DNA of 64,000 nucleotides. It comes from CAXBGS01 sp963975425. GTDB taxonomy: Bacteria; Planctomycetota; Planctomycetia; Pirellulales; Pirellulaceae. The notes below the pieces were generated by a model. That model saw only the letters and a list, made by a program, of their open reading frames with translations, searched no databases and was not told the origin of the DNA. Below are positions 34,233 to 43,616 of this stretch, piece after piece (position 1 is the first letter of the stretch; each line of letters opens with the position of its first letter). The translations under genes were made by a program, and so were the position numbers. The stretch lies in assembly GCA_963975425.1 (NCBI GenBank), contig CAXBGS010000011.1, positions 124,001 through 188,000 of the forward strand, in the 5' to 3' direction.

Positions 34233-34445
34233 GTGAACGACCATCTTAAACCCGACGACCACGAAAACGATTTTCGACAGGCAGGTGAAGAAAAGCCGAT
34301 TTCGTTGGTGCGAGAATTCTTGATCTTCATCAAGGAAGAAAAGAAGTGGTGGATGATCCCGATTCTGTTAGTGTTAGCAGTCTTGGGAATCGCTGCCGCA
34401 CTCACATCCACCGGCGCGGCGCCTTTCATCTACACGCTTTTCTAG
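34233..34445 (+). CDS. DUF5989 small membrane protein
   Basis: 70 aa starting at GTG 34233. An acidic N-terminus, then REFLIFIKEEKKWWMIPILL and VLAVLGIAAALTSTGAAPFI with YTLF at the end; this is the DUF5989 pattern (EKKWWxxP, then one transmembrane helix, and APFIYTLF). In other genomes this protein often neighbours SxtJ-type membrane and carbamoyltransferase genes; none is here. Function unknown. Ends 24 bases before the end of the convergent hypothetical gene. Confidence 0.75.
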   Translation: MNDHLKPDDHENDFRQAGEEKPISLVREFLIFIKEEKKWWMIPILLVLAVLGIAAALTSTGAAPFIYTLF

Positions 34446-34469
34446 ATCAACCAACCGACGTGCGAACGT

Positions 34470-36470
34470 CTATTTGGCGGCGGGTTTCTTGTTTGCTTTA
34501 TTCTTGCCCGGTTTCTTTGCGGCTGGGGCGTCGGTCGCACCGTCGGAATCCGTTTTTGTCTTCTTGGGCAATTTACCACCGTTGCGTTGGGCGGTGACGA
34601 GATCCTTTTCTAGCTCGGTAATGATCTTGCCGTTGATGTGCTTGGACAACATGTCGCGTGTCGCCGAGAACATGTTCTCAACCTTGCGATACTGATTTGG
34701 ATTTTTTGGTCCGATTAGTTTCAGAAATTCCGTTTCTTTGGTGCCCATATCGTTGGCCAGTTTTTCATTGGTCGGCTGCTCGCGCAGCGCGCTCAGCAAA
34801 TCTTCCGCTTCTTTCATCTGACCGTTTTCCAGCCGCAGACGAACTCGAGCGGCGAACAGTTCACGGATCGCTACCAAATCGATGATGGCATTCTGGACGC
34901 CCCGGATATATGCCTCGGCCTGCAGACGCATGTCGTCACCGCCCAAATCAGCAACGGCCATCTCGGACAACCCGGGCACGATCGGCAGGCGTGCCAGCAC
35001 CGCACCGCCGTTCTTGACATAGAACAGCCGCAATGGATCCTCGGTTCGGGTGATCTTCATGCGCCCATTCCAATCGGTGCGTCCGATGAACGTCATTTTC
35101 GGCGACTCAAGTTCACGTTCGTAGATTTCGTAACCGATCAGCGGAAACGTTTCGTCGCCTCGAGCGTGCAGCCGAATCGTTGTTTCGTCGCCGGGCGGTC
35201 GGACCCTAAGCGCGCGGCGAAAGGTTCGCTTGTTCTGACGGCCCTGCAGCCCGCCGGGACGACCGGAGTGATAATCCATCTTTGTCTTCACGCCGTCGGT
35301 TTCTTTCACCAACAAGTACGACCAATCAAGCGGTCCAATCAGAATTGGTTTGCCGTTGCGATCGTCCTTACGAGTCATCGGAATCAATACGTCGCCCGGT
35401 TGGATCAGTCCGGGCGATTCTTTGCCCAGAATCAGTCCACCAGCGCGGAGCAAGCCCGATGCTGTTTTTTGACCTGCATTTTCGATGCGGATCGTGGGCG
35501 AGAATGCGTATGTGATTGTGCGGCCGATCGTATCGATCAGTTGGTTCTCGCCAGTGATTTCACGACTGGAAACCGGCCCGAAGTAATGCATCAACGGTTC
35601 GTATTCCACAACACTCACCTGCGGAGGCGAAGCAAGTTGCTGCACGCGGACGATGAAAACTTTGTCGAATTCCTCAATCGTCTGAGACACCAGCCCGTCG
35701 ATCGGCAACGCGATTAGTTTGGCTTCTGGTTCGTCCAGCGTCAGAGCGACGCCGCGCGAAACCAACAGAGCCTCGACTTCGGGTCGCGCCCACATGCGAT
35801 GCAATTCGATTGCATCGGTTCCGACCGCATCGAAACGATCGGTGACGCCGTCCATCCTCGGATTACCGGCCGATTGTGCGCGCTTGCGAACATCATCAAG
35901 CCGTCCTTCGGTCGCCGCGACGCGGCCGACATATTCTGCGACGTTCGAAGCGACACGGATCCGAATCGCATCGGGGTGATTCTTCTTTACGGCAATCAAT
36001 GGATCCGACGCCGTGATCGATTCGTAACTGAGGCCACCCAAATTTCGACGCGCCGCGGTTGCGACAGCCGGCGGCGCATCCGCAATCGTCGTTCGCCAGA
36101 TCGAGCGAAAATCGCGGTCGAGGTATTCTCGCAGATCGCCGTCAATCGAACCCGCGTTCAGCTTTGGATCATCCGACACGATCCAAATCAAAACACGATA
36201 GGGCGAAAAATCCCATGGCTGTTCGACCTGCGGCTGTTCGTTGCCCTGCTCTGTTGGGCTAGCGGGCTGTGCTGGGTTGGCGGGTTGTGCTGGGTTGGCT
36301 GGCGGCTGTATCGCAGTGCTGGTGTCACTTTCGATCGCAAAGCTTGGTGATGCAAAGCCAGAGGCGATCGTCACCAGGATCACCAAGGCCAGCGTGGTTC
36401 GCGTTCGCCGTCGTTGCCATCGATCAAAAGAAAACATGCGGTTGCGATTACCGATCATGCAAGAAGACAT
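34470..36470 (-). CDS. Exported hypothetical protein at the end of the ExbBD cluster
   Basis: About 666 aa when started at ATG 36470 (ATGs at 36458 and 36437 are also possible; starts further upstream would overlap the SBP5 gene). A signal-like segment TTLALVILVTIASGFASPSF follows a basic stretch. Then a proline/alanine repeat (PANPAQPANPAQPASP), and a globular part with PYRVLIWIVSDDPKLNAGSI, DVLIPMTRKDDRNGKPILIG and IRLHARGDETFPLIGYEIYE. The last 60 residues are Lys/Ala/Pro rich (KKPGKNKANKKPAAK). It follows the SBP5 gene by 40 bases in the same direction, so it is probably co-transcribed. No family is recognised; the middle looks like a planctomycete-specific secreted domain. Confidence 0.7.
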   Translation of the reverse strand: MSSCMIGNRNRMFSFDRWQRRRTRTTLALVILVTIASGFASPSFAIESDTSTAIQPPANPAQPANPAQPASPTEQGNEQPQVEQPWDFSPYRVLIWIVSDDPKLNAGSIDGDLREYLDRDFRSIWRTTIADAPPAVATAARRNLGGLSYESITASDPLIAVKKNHPDAIRIRVASNVAEYVGRVAATEGRLDDVRKRAQSAGNPRMDGVTDRFDAVGTDAIELHRMWARPEVEALLVSRGVALTLDEPEAKLIALPIDGLVSQTIEEFDKVFIVRVQQLASPPQVSVVEYEPLMHYFGPVSSREITGENQLIDTIGRTITYAFSPTIRIENAGQKTASGLLRAGGLILGKESPGLIQPGDVLIPMTRKDDRNGKPILIGPLDWSYLLVKETDGVKTKMDYHSGRPGGLQGRQNKRTFRRALRVRPPGDETTIRLHARGDETFPLIGYEIYERELESPKMTFIGRTDWNGRMKITRTEDPLRLFYVKNGGAVLARLPIVPGLSEMAVADLGGDDMRLQAEAYIRGVQNAIIDLVAIRELFAARVRLRLENGQMKEAEDLLSALREQPTNEKLANDMGTKETEFLKLIGPKNPNQYRKVENMFSATRDMLSKHINGKIITELEKDLVTAQRNGGKLPKKTKTDSDGATDAPAAKKPGKNKANKKPAAK

Positions 36471-36510
36471 GCTCACGAATCGCGTTTGCCACTGAGAATC
36501 GGTCACCAGA

Positions 36511-38904
36511 CTACTCCAATCGCCATTTATCGACGTCTTGGTACAACGAAACGATCCCTCGGCCGATGCCCAGAATTTCTTTGCGATAAGCATACGATTC
36601 AACCAACTGCCACAATGGAAGCACCGGCAATTCATGATGCGCGATGCCGTGCAAATCGATCAGACGATCGCGTACTTCTTTCCAATTCTTCGCTTCTTCG
36701 ATCCGTCGCAGGCCCAACCCAACCAACTGGTCCGTGCTGCCGGCCAGTCCCTGGGGCCCGAGCAATCGTCGGGCATCGATGATCGGCTCCCACACGGCGA
36801 CGCTTGAATAGACGATGTCTGCGGTGCCTTCCTCGGGGAACGTCCGACCAACAGGCAGCTCGACCAGCTCGACCTGCAATCCGAGCAACATCCACTGGCT
36901 TCGAATGGCCTCGCACGCGACACGCGAGAGGTTGTCGGCGGGAAACGCTAAGCGAATCGGTTCCAGCGGCGGCAACGCTTCTTTTTTGCGTTGCGCGGCA
37001 GCCTTCATCTGGCTTTCCGCCAGTGTCATCAACAGCTTTGCAACGCGGGGTTCGTACGATCGTGGTTCGATACTTTTGTCGTAGGCGTATCCCAGCGGGT
37101 CGTTCAATTCGACGCCAGCGGGAAAAGGCCCCGAAACGACGCGGCAACCGGGTGATTCGAGTCCCTCGAGCAATTCACCCGAAAGAATGTCTTCACGATT
37201 GATGCCATAGACCAACGCCCGCCGGAATGTACGTTCCGCCAAATACAAATGGTCCGAACAAGGGATCAACATGTGTACGGTCGGCAATGGATAATTTTCG
37301 ACCTGAACAGATCGTTTGTTTTTTAATCGGATCGCATCGGCGGGAAAAAGTTGATCTAACACGTCGACTTCACCCTGCAGCAACATGCTGACCGCATCGG
37401 ATGCGGACTCGGGTCGAATTTCCACAATCTCGCGAGGCTGGTTTTCTTGCTTTGGTGGCGCGGCCAGCACGAATCGGCTGAGTCTCGGTTCGCTCGAGTC
37501 CAAGCGATATTCACCGGAGGGCGATCCCGGCTCGCCGCCAAACCAGCTGCCGTCGACAGGCACCTGCAACAAACAGGTTGGCAAAACATGAGGTCGCCGA
37601 AGTAAACATTGCATGCGTCGCGGACCACTGAGCCCGATAGCTTTCACGGCCGCAGCCCAAGCCGAAAAATATTCCGGCGACTCCGGCCTCGCACGGTCCG
37701 CCAAGACATCCGCGATGTGAAATCCGCTGATACCATCGAGCGGCGGAACCAGCTTTTGGTCTTCGATAACCAAATCCAGATTCAAACGGTCGGGGCTCTG
37801 TTCGACCGAACCGAATAGAAAGTCGTATTCGCCGCCTTCGGGGCCTGCACCCTGCATTTCGAACAGAACGCGATACTGCAGCCGTCCGGCGCGGCGCGAC
37901 GACCAATTATCGATTCGTGTCGGATCGAACACCGACGCTGACTGCAAGACACCGACGTTCACCAGCGGATAGATCTGATCGATCTTTTTCACCAAGGCTT
38001 CACCGCCGGCAATTTCCGGCTTCAAGTTGATGCTCTCGCGAGCCAACTGGCGTGCCGCTCGGTAATCCTTGGCATTCACCGCTTCGATTGCTTCGTCGCG
38101 TTTGGCGGTCGCCATTTTCAGGAACTCTTGGTTCCACTTTGGGATCGATTTCAGTCGAACGGTCTGGTAGTCCTTTTCAAGTCTCGCGAGCAATCTCTGC
38201 GCGTCAGCCAAGCGGTTTTCGTCCACCATCGACTGCATCAACCGATCGGTGGTCAAGTCTATTGCGGACCGCACGCTTGACGCCTTGTACTCGGGCGCGT
38301 ATCGCAGCAACTCTTCTAACATGGCCAACGTTGCTTCACGTTCACCACGTTTGGCGCGCGTGATTGCGTCGGTCCACAAAAAGTCGCTTCGCAGCTGTCG
38401 CAATCCCGGCCGGTCGGGAAAATCACGAATCAAAATCGACAGAAACGGATACGCGCCTTTGAAATCGGCCTTTGCGATTCGTTCCTTCGTTTCGCGTTCC
38501 AGGCGCGTTTCCCAGAAATCAATCGTCTCGATATCACTCCACTTTGATGTGAAGTCTTTTGCTTCGATATCGATAATTCGATAGATCAGGGCGCCGCTAC
38601 GATCAATCGGCATTTTGCGACCGGGCAAGTCCAGCAAATGCACTTTGACCCATCCGCCGCCTGCCTTTTCGGTGAAATAGATAATGTCGTGAGGCTCTTC
38701 CTGCAACAGTTCCAACCCGGACTGTGCCGGATTGCCTGATTGCGCATAGTTGATGATCTGTGCGTGCGATTGGATCGCAGTGCCGAATATGCATGCTGCG
38801 GCAAGACACGACATCCGTATCAGACGCGCTGCCGCTGACACCCACTGGGCGCGAGTGCTGGATTTGAGGCATCTCGATAATCGTGAACGCAAACCACTAT
38901 CCAT
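36511..38904 (-). CDS. TPR-like/solute-binding (SBP_bac_5) fusion protein
   Basis: 797 aa, ATG 38904, overlapping the PQQ gene by 8 bases. A basic start and hydrophobic MSCLAAACIFGTAIQSHAQ (about 30-48) form a signal peptide. Residues about 130-290 are helical repeats (RIAKADFKGAYPFLSILIRD, ANRLADAQRLLARLEKDY-like) resembling TPR. From about 290 to 797 there is an extracellular solute-binding family 5 domain: FRRALVYGINREDILSGELL (the usual xxRRAIxxAIDRExI motif), GPFPAGVELNDPLGYAYDKS and LPVLPLWQLVESYAYRKEIL. Family-5 proteins bind peptides or other solutes for ABC importers. No ABC permease or ATPase is in the neighbourhood, which points to another use in the ExbBD cluster. Confidence 0.8.
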   Translation of the reverse strand: MDSGLRSRLSRCLKSSTRAQWVSAAARLIRMSCLAAACIFGTAIQSHAQIINYAQSGNPAQSGLELLQEEPHDIIYFTEKAGGGWVKVHLLDLPGRKMPIDRSGALIYRIIDIEAKDFTSKWSDIETIDFWETRLERETKERIAKADFKGAYPFLSILIRDFPDRPGLRQLRSDFLWTDAITRAKRGEREATLAMLEELLRYAPEYKASSVRSAIDLTTDRLMQSMVDENRLADAQRLLARLEKDYQTVRLKSIPKWNQEFLKMATAKRDEAIEAVNAKDYRAARQLARESINLKPEIAGGEALVKKIDQIYPLVNVGVLQSASVFDPTRIDNWSSRRAGRLQYRVLFEMQGAGPEGGEYDFLFGSVEQSPDRLNLDLVIEDQKLVPPLDGISGFHIADVLADRARPESPEYFSAWAAAVKAIGLSGPRRMQCLLRRPHVLPTCLLQVPVDGSWFGGEPGSPSGEYRLDSSEPRLSRFVLAAPPKQENQPREIVEIRPESASDAVSMLLQGEVDVLDQLFPADAIRLKNKRSVQVENYPLPTVHMLIPCSDHLYLAERTFRRALVYGINREDILSGELLEGLESPGCRVVSGPFPAGVELNDPLGYAYDKSIEPRSYEPRVAKLLMTLAESQMKAAAQRKKEALPPLEPIRLAFPADNLSRVACEAIRSQWMLLGLQVELVELPVGRTFPEEGTADIVYSSVAVWEPIIDARRLLGPQGLAGSTDQLVGLGLRRIEEAKNWKEVRDRLIDLHGIAHHELPVLPLWQLVESYAYRKEILGIGRGIVSLYQDVDKWRLE

Positions 38905-41900
38905 TCGCTGGGACTTCTACCAAGTAAATCACGCCCTCGCCGCCGGGAACCAACAGCTTTGGTCCGATATTCAACGGAGTCGCCGAGATAGGCTGGCCGA
39001 TGTTGGTTGTTCCCAACAACGCACCACTGGTCGCATCGATGGCCACCACCCAGCCGGTTCGGCCACACAACACGATGTTATTTTCGATCATCAATGGTTG
39101 ACCAATCGGTGATCCGGCAGGCAATTGGACTTGGAACTTTTGCTTTCCGTCGTCGGCAAAGGCCCGCAGCACTGAGTCATCGGTTTGCATCAAACAAACG
39201 TCTGCCACCGAAACAGGTCCCCATGTGACGCGCCCGTCCAACAACGTCTTGAATGATTCCTTCAGTCCGACCATGTCGAACCCGACCACATAGTCCGATG
39301 CCGGGCCACTGGTGGTCGCAACAAACGTATTGTTAACGGCAGCACTCGGGCCAAGCAAATCGTAGTCAAGTTTTGATTGTGCCAACTCGCGGAGTTGTTC
39401 TCCGATTCGCAAGCGATAAATCTGCTTGCGACTGTCAGCGATCACGATCTGATCGGCGTCGTCCGGCAACGTGACGGGCTGGGACCAAGAAACCGTACCC
39501 GTCGGATCGCTGGCGGGTTGGAACGGGCTGCCGGCAACAGCGCCGGTTTGAAAATTCATCAACGTTGCTCGACCGGAATCCAGCGGCAAGAACAATCCTC
39601 CGCCCGATACGATGGCTCCGCCGGCCTGTTTGCCGCCCGGCAACAACAGCGTGATCAATCGCAGCTTTTGGGATTTTCGCGACGGGTCGTAAACCAAGAT
39701 TTGTCCCTTGGTTGCCTGATTCAACATGAGGCGTCTTTGTTCATCGACGACCAAGGGGTCTTCAAAGCGCATCGCGATCCCTTTGCCTCCAGGATTTTCG
39801 ATCGGGCCTTTCGACGAACCCGTTTGCAGGGCATCGCGATCGAGTTCATACAACGTCCCCTGGCTGGTCACCGCATGGACTCCCTTGCCCTCGGGTGCAG
39901 GCACCAGCATCGACACCGGCACGCCGACGTCGGTTTGCCAGAAAACCTCACTGGTTTCTGGATCAACGGCGGCAACCCGAATACCCGACGTGCCGCGCAA
40001 GACACGTGCGTGGACCAGGGCATCGCGATTGGCGTATGGTTCGCCGATGAAGGTATCACCTGGGTACTTGACCCAATCGGGAACGACCCGGCCAGTGTTG
40101 ATCTGCAATTCGTATCGACCGATCCGCGTCCCCGAAACCCACATCTGACTCTTACCGATCGCCATGCGCGTTGCCGTCGGTTCGTCATAGGTTGCCGGCT
40201 GGGTGGCCGCCGTTGTGACCTGTTCGCGTTTCTTAGCGGTCGGTTCAATGTCATAGACCACCACTTGGCCACGATCGGTCAAGATGATGATTCGGCGGTC
40301 TTGCAATTTCGGTGCGACATGAACATTGCCGTCCAACCGGAATGGCGGTTGAGCAGGCTTCAAACCTTCGCCGTTTTCGTCGACTTCGAGAACATGCACG
40401 AGTGCAAAATCGACACCGGCATTTTCGATCACAAACACGTGACCAAGCAATGGAACCGGTGCAACGGCGACGGCACCTTTGTTGTGTCCAAGGTAATAGC
40501 TTTCGACACAGGAACCGTCACGCGAGTTGAGAACATAGATGTTGCTGTGATCGCCGGGGATGTAAGCACGGCTGTTGTTGACATCGACTCCCGGCCCGAC
40601 AACCAAAGACTGAGGAAATTGCTGGACCCATTTGGGATCACCGGTTTCGGAGTCCAACGAGATCAATCGCCCGCTATCGGCTGCCACGTAAATATCATCG
40701 CGGACGGCGATCGGCGCTCGGAACGGTTCGCCGATGACGACTCGCCAGCGGACGGTACCGTCGGCGCTATCGCGTCGCTGAACTTCGCTAGTGAGTGATT
40801 CCGTCAGCAACACGCCGCTGCCGCCGTTGAGACGAATCGGTTCGTGGGCGTGATCGTATCCGACAAACTTTCGCCACTTGAGCGTTCCCGACTCACCGTC
40901 AAACGCCAGGACGCTGCCACGTGCACGCAAGTACAACGTTTCGTCGCGTAATCCCGGCGCCCCGCGGCCATCATTGGTGACCAGAACGATCGACCGCATC
41001 GCGTCGTTGTCGCTGGCGCCCTGTTCGACTTTGGGCAGCTTGGCCGACGGTATCACGAGGGTTTGTTGAATCTCGCTGGCCTGCTGGATTAACGATACCA
41101 ATCGCTGATCGTTCGAGAGTTCGGGAAAATCACGCAACAGGTCAAAGCGAATATCGTACGATTCTTTGGTTTTCTTTGCCTGCAGTGCTGCGGTCATCGC
41201 CGCGACCGATTCGTCCAGTCGTTCGTTGCGATTGATCTCGCGTTGCACGCGTTGTCGATCTTCGGTCACTTGGCTAAGCGGCCCGGCCAACGTCGGCCGC
41301 ATCGACGAAGCGACGTAATTGGGATTGTTTGTCAGCTCGATTTGTTCGTCCAACTTTCCCAACAAACGTTTTTTCTCTTCGGTTTCTTTCGCTTCGCCCG
41401 CCGCATCGGCAATATTCTGTGCGATGTCGACTAACAGCGCGGCCAGATTGCCGCGTTCTTCGTTCAGCCCGGTTTCTTCTTCAATTTTTGGCAATAATTC
41501 CTGTGCCAGGGCGAGCGCCCGCGTCGGATCGCTCATTTCTTCGGCGCGATACAGTTGGGTCATTGCGACGCGAGTCCGCGCCAGTGACGCGTATTGCCCG
41601 TCCGGAAAACTCTCGAGGAAACTCAGATAACGTTCTTGAGCGTTGGTGTAGTTCTGTTGTTCGTAAAGCTTGTTTGCACCGATGATTAAATCATCTTCGT
41701 TGCCACGGCTGAGCACCCAATAGAGGCCGCCACCGGCCAACAACAGCATGGCGATGATGCCCAGGAATCCATAGATCTTGAAGGAGTCCCAGACGCTCTT
41801 GTTCTCGATCGGTTTGGGGCGTTTGCGCTGCGGGCGTCCCTCGGTCGAGGAATCGACCGAACCGACGTCCATCATCGACGCCGAATCGGCAGTCGTTTCC

Positions 41901-42238
41901 ACCTGAACCGGTTCGGCAAATACATCATCGACCGGTTCCGCCTCGACAAACGCCTCGGTGGAATCCAGCCCTTCGTCGGCCAGATCGATGACATCTTCTG
42001 ACGCGGCCGCACCCAGAGGCGATTCGCCGGGCAAATCATTTTCACCCGACCGAAGCTCTCCGATCAATTTCGTCGCTTGAAACCGAGTCAGTTGGCCGTT
42101 GTCCACTAACAGCTTTGCCACCGCTTCGGGAGTGATCCGTGTCCCGCCGGATTCAAGCTGTTCGCGCAACGCTTCGATGATCTCCTGATCAAGCAACCCA
42201 AGCCGCTCGATTCGATCGATCAGTTCATTCGCAAGCAT
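38897..42238 (-). CDS. Membrane-anchored PQQ-type beta-propeller protein
   Basis: 1113 aa from the ATG at 42238. The N-terminus LANELIDRIERLGLLDQEII and LLVDNGQLTRFQATKLI (to about 62) resembles the helical 'LTxFQA' segment that precedes kinase domains in planctomycetes. An acidic linker, a basic stretch and one transmembrane helix (about 157-176, YGFLGIIAMLLLAGGGLYWV) follow. Then a TPR-like segment (NKLYEQQNYTNAQERYLSFL), a long coiled region, and PQQ/WD40-like beta-propeller blades with GxVxAxDxxxGxxxW signatures, for example VLAFDGESGTLKWRKFVGYD, LISLDSETGDPKWVQQFP and VVAIDATSGALLGTTNIGQP. The propeller would lie outside the cytoplasm. It sits between two ExbD genes and the SBP5 gene; BamB-like or scaffold role is inferred. 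Confidence 0.8.
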   Translation of the reverse strand: MLANELIDRIERLGLLDQEIIEALREQLESGGTRITPEAVAKLLVDNGQLTRFQATKLIGELRSGENDLPGESPLGAAASEDVIDLADEGLDSTEAFVEAEPVDDVFAEPVQVETTADSASMMDVGSVDSSTEGRPQRKRPKPIENKSVWDSFKIYGFLGIIAMLLLAGGGLYWVLSRGNEDDLIIGANKLYEQQNYTNAQERYLSFLESFPDGQYASLARTRVAMTQLYRAEEMSDPTRALALAQELLPKIEEETGLNEERGNLAALLVDIAQNIADAAGEAKETEEKKRLLGKLDEQIELTNNPNYVASSMRPTLAGPLSQVTEDRQRVQREINRNERLDESVAAMTAALQAKKTKESYDIRFDLLRDFPELSNDQRLVSLIQQASEIQQTLVIPSAKLPKVEQGASDNDAMRSIVLVTNDGRGAPGLRDETLYLRARGSVLAFDGESGTLKWRKFVGYDHAHEPIRLNGGSGVLLTESLTSEVQRRDSADGTVRWRVVIGEPFRAPIAVRDDIYVAADSGRLISLDSETGDPKWVQQFPQSLVVGPGVDVNNSRAYIPGDHSNIYVLNSRDGSCVESYYLGHNKGAVAVAPVPLLGHVFVIENAGVDFALVHVLEVDENGEGLKPAQPPFRLDGNVHVAPKLQDRRIIILTDRGQVVVYDIEPTAKKREQVTTAATQPATYDEPTATRMAIGKSQMWVSGTRIGRYELQINTGRVVPDWVKYPGDTFIGEPYANRDALVHARVLRGTSGIRVAAVDPETSEVFWQTDVGVPVSMLVPAPEGKGVHAVTSQGTLYELDRDALQTGSSKGPIENPGGKGIAMRFEDPLVVDEQRRLMLNQATKGQILVYDPSRKSQKLRLITLLLPGGKQAGGAIVSGGGLFLPLDSGRATLMNFQTGAVAGSPFQPASDPTGTVSWSQPVTLPDDADQIVIADSRKQIYRLRIGEQLRELAQSKLDYDLLGPSAAVNNTFVATTSGPASDYVVGFDMVGLKESFKTLLDGRVTWGPVSVADVCLMQTDDSVLRAFADDGKQKFQVQLPAGSPIGQPLMIENNIVLCGRTGWVVAIDATSGALLGTTNIGQPISATPLNIGPKLLVPGGEGVIYLVEVPANG

Positions 42239-42329
42239 AGAGAAAGATATAAGGTTAAAAGGAAAAGGTAACAGGTGGCCAACAGCGGAAGTCCGCGACA
42301 GTTGCACGATGGCATGCGGTAAAAAGTGC

Positions 42330-43070
42330 TTAGTCGAACTCTTCTACCTGCGTGACTTCGACTTCGGTAAAGCCCGCGATGGTTCCGGCATCCATGGCGT
42401 CAACGAGCGCCTGGAGTTTCGCCAGCTCGTGGACCTTGATGGCAAGCCTCATCGCATCGCTGCCGGCCGTCATGGACTCTTTGAGCGCGGTAATCAAGTT
42501 TTGTTTGCCGGGCGTTTCTTTTTCCCAGTCAGCGGCCAGGACCAGAAACGATCCGAATTCATCAACCTGCAGTTCGACTTGATCCAGTTCTTCGGGGTCT
42601 TCATCGGTCGTCGATGTGCTAGGCGCGTCGGTCTGTTGACGAGGCATCTCGATCGATTTTTGCAAGCTGAACGAGGCCGTGACCATAAAGAAGATCAACA
42701 GCAAGAACGTGACGTCGACCATCGGCGTCATATCCAGCTCGTCTTCCTCGCGTTTGCGACGAACCGGCATCGCGTCGTCGTCAAAGTCGTCCATGGTGGA
42801 CGTTGTGATCGACGCGGTATTGAGCGGTCCGGCAACAACGGGCTCTTCGTCCAGCATTTCGATCTCCGCATCGGGGATGATCGCGAGTGCCGAACCCGTT
42901 TGTTCGTCGGCGTCACCGTCCGCATGGTCCTGCGAGCCCGCCGGGTCGTCGACGGCCTCGGGGATGTGGATCGCGGTGGAACATCCGGGACAGCGCACAC
43001 GCCGTCCCGCTAACCGATCATTGACCCGGTGAGTGGCGCCGCACTGAATGCACTGAACTTGAATCGACAT
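42330..43070 (-). CDS. ExbD/TolR protein with N-terminal zinc ribbon
   Basis: 246 aa. Residues 1-37 hold CIQCGATHRVNDRLAGRRVR and CPGC, a CxxC...CxxC ribbon of the MJ0042 type. An acidic linker leads to the ExbD core: ELDMTPMVDVTFLLLIFFMV TASFSLQKS, in which the conserved Asp in the transmembrane helix (MVDVT) is the proton-path residue. The C-terminal periplasmic part is short. ExbD/TolR works with ExbB/TolQ to couple the proton gradient to envelope work. The zinc-ribbon head is a cytoplasmic addition not found in proteobacterial ExbD. It lies 17 bases behind the other exbD. Confidence 0.88.
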   Translation of the reverse strand: MSIQVQCIQCGATHRVNDRLAGRRVRCPGCSTAIHIPEAVDDPAGSQDHADGDADEQTGSALAIIPDAEIEMLDEEPVVAGPLNTASITTSTMDDFDDDAMPVRRKREEDELDMTPMVDVTFLLLIFFMVTASFSLQKSIEMPRQQTDAPSTSTTDEDPEELDQVELQVDEFGSFLVLAADWEKETPGKQNLITALKESMTAGSDAMRLAIKVHELAKLQALVDAMDAGTIAGFTEVEVTQVEEFD

Positions 43071-43087
43071 AAGTCAAACTTCGCTGG

Positions 43088-43585
43088 CTATTGTTCTTTC
43101 ACCGCGATGTACGTTGAATTGATATCCTCGAACGCATCCCCGATGATTTTTTGAACGCGTGTGACTTCGCCGACCTTAATGTCGGCGTCGCCCATCAGCA
43201 TCACCTGGTTCTTATTACGGTTGATCGATTTTTCGAGTTCAGCCGTGATGTATTCAACGATCTCCGACGCCTGTGTCGCCTCATCACTGCTAAATTCGCT
43301 GCCATCGAGCCGGGTCAGCGTGACGGTATCGTTGGGGCCCGGATCGATAAAAATCACGGCCGAGTCTTTCGCGGATACGGCGATACCGTTCTGTGCTTCG
43401 GGGATCACACCGGTTTGCGTGGGGTCCATTTTGGACGCAACGACAAAAAAGATCAGCAACAAAAACGTGATGTCGATCATCGGGGTGATATCCATCTCGT
43501 CTTCGTCACGCTTTCGGCGTGGAAGTACGAATTCGTCTTCGGCTTCTTCGTCGTCGATCAGCAAGGCGGCTTGGTCGTTATTCAC
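43088..43585 (-). CDS. exbD: ExbD/TolR-family biopolymer transport protein
   Basis: 165 aa, GTG start at 43585 with GGAG 7 bases upstream. A cytoplasmic acidic/basic N-terminus, then EMDITPMIDITFLLLIFFVV (about 29-48) with the essential Asp of the membrane helix, then a periplasmic domain (VIFIDPGPNDTVTLTRLDGS, VMLMGDADIKVGEVTRVQKI). Forms the proton-driven complex with ExbB, whose gene precedes it by 31 bases. Confidence 0.9.
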   Translation of the reverse strand: MNNDQAALLIDDEEAEDEFVLPRRKRDEDEMDITPMIDITFLLLIFFVVASKMDPTQTGVIPEAQNGIAVSAKDSAVIFIDPGPNDTVTLTRLDGSEFSSDEATQASEIVEYITAELEKSINRNKNQVMLMGDADIKVGEVTRVQKIIGDAFEDINSTYIAVKEQ

Positions 43586-43616
43586 TTCGGCTCCGGTCGG
43601 TTTCTTGCGAGAGCAA

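Noticed and set aside
36471..36635. Longer N-terminus for the hypothetical gene (start at 36635)
   Set aside because: It would overlap the SBP5 gene by 125 bases and put the signal segment about 75 residues inside; ATG 36470 leaves a normal 40-base gap.
39377..40798. 473-aa open frame on the plus strand
   Set aside because: It is the antisense of the propeller gene, has no domain or start context, and such long mirror frames are common in this codon usage.
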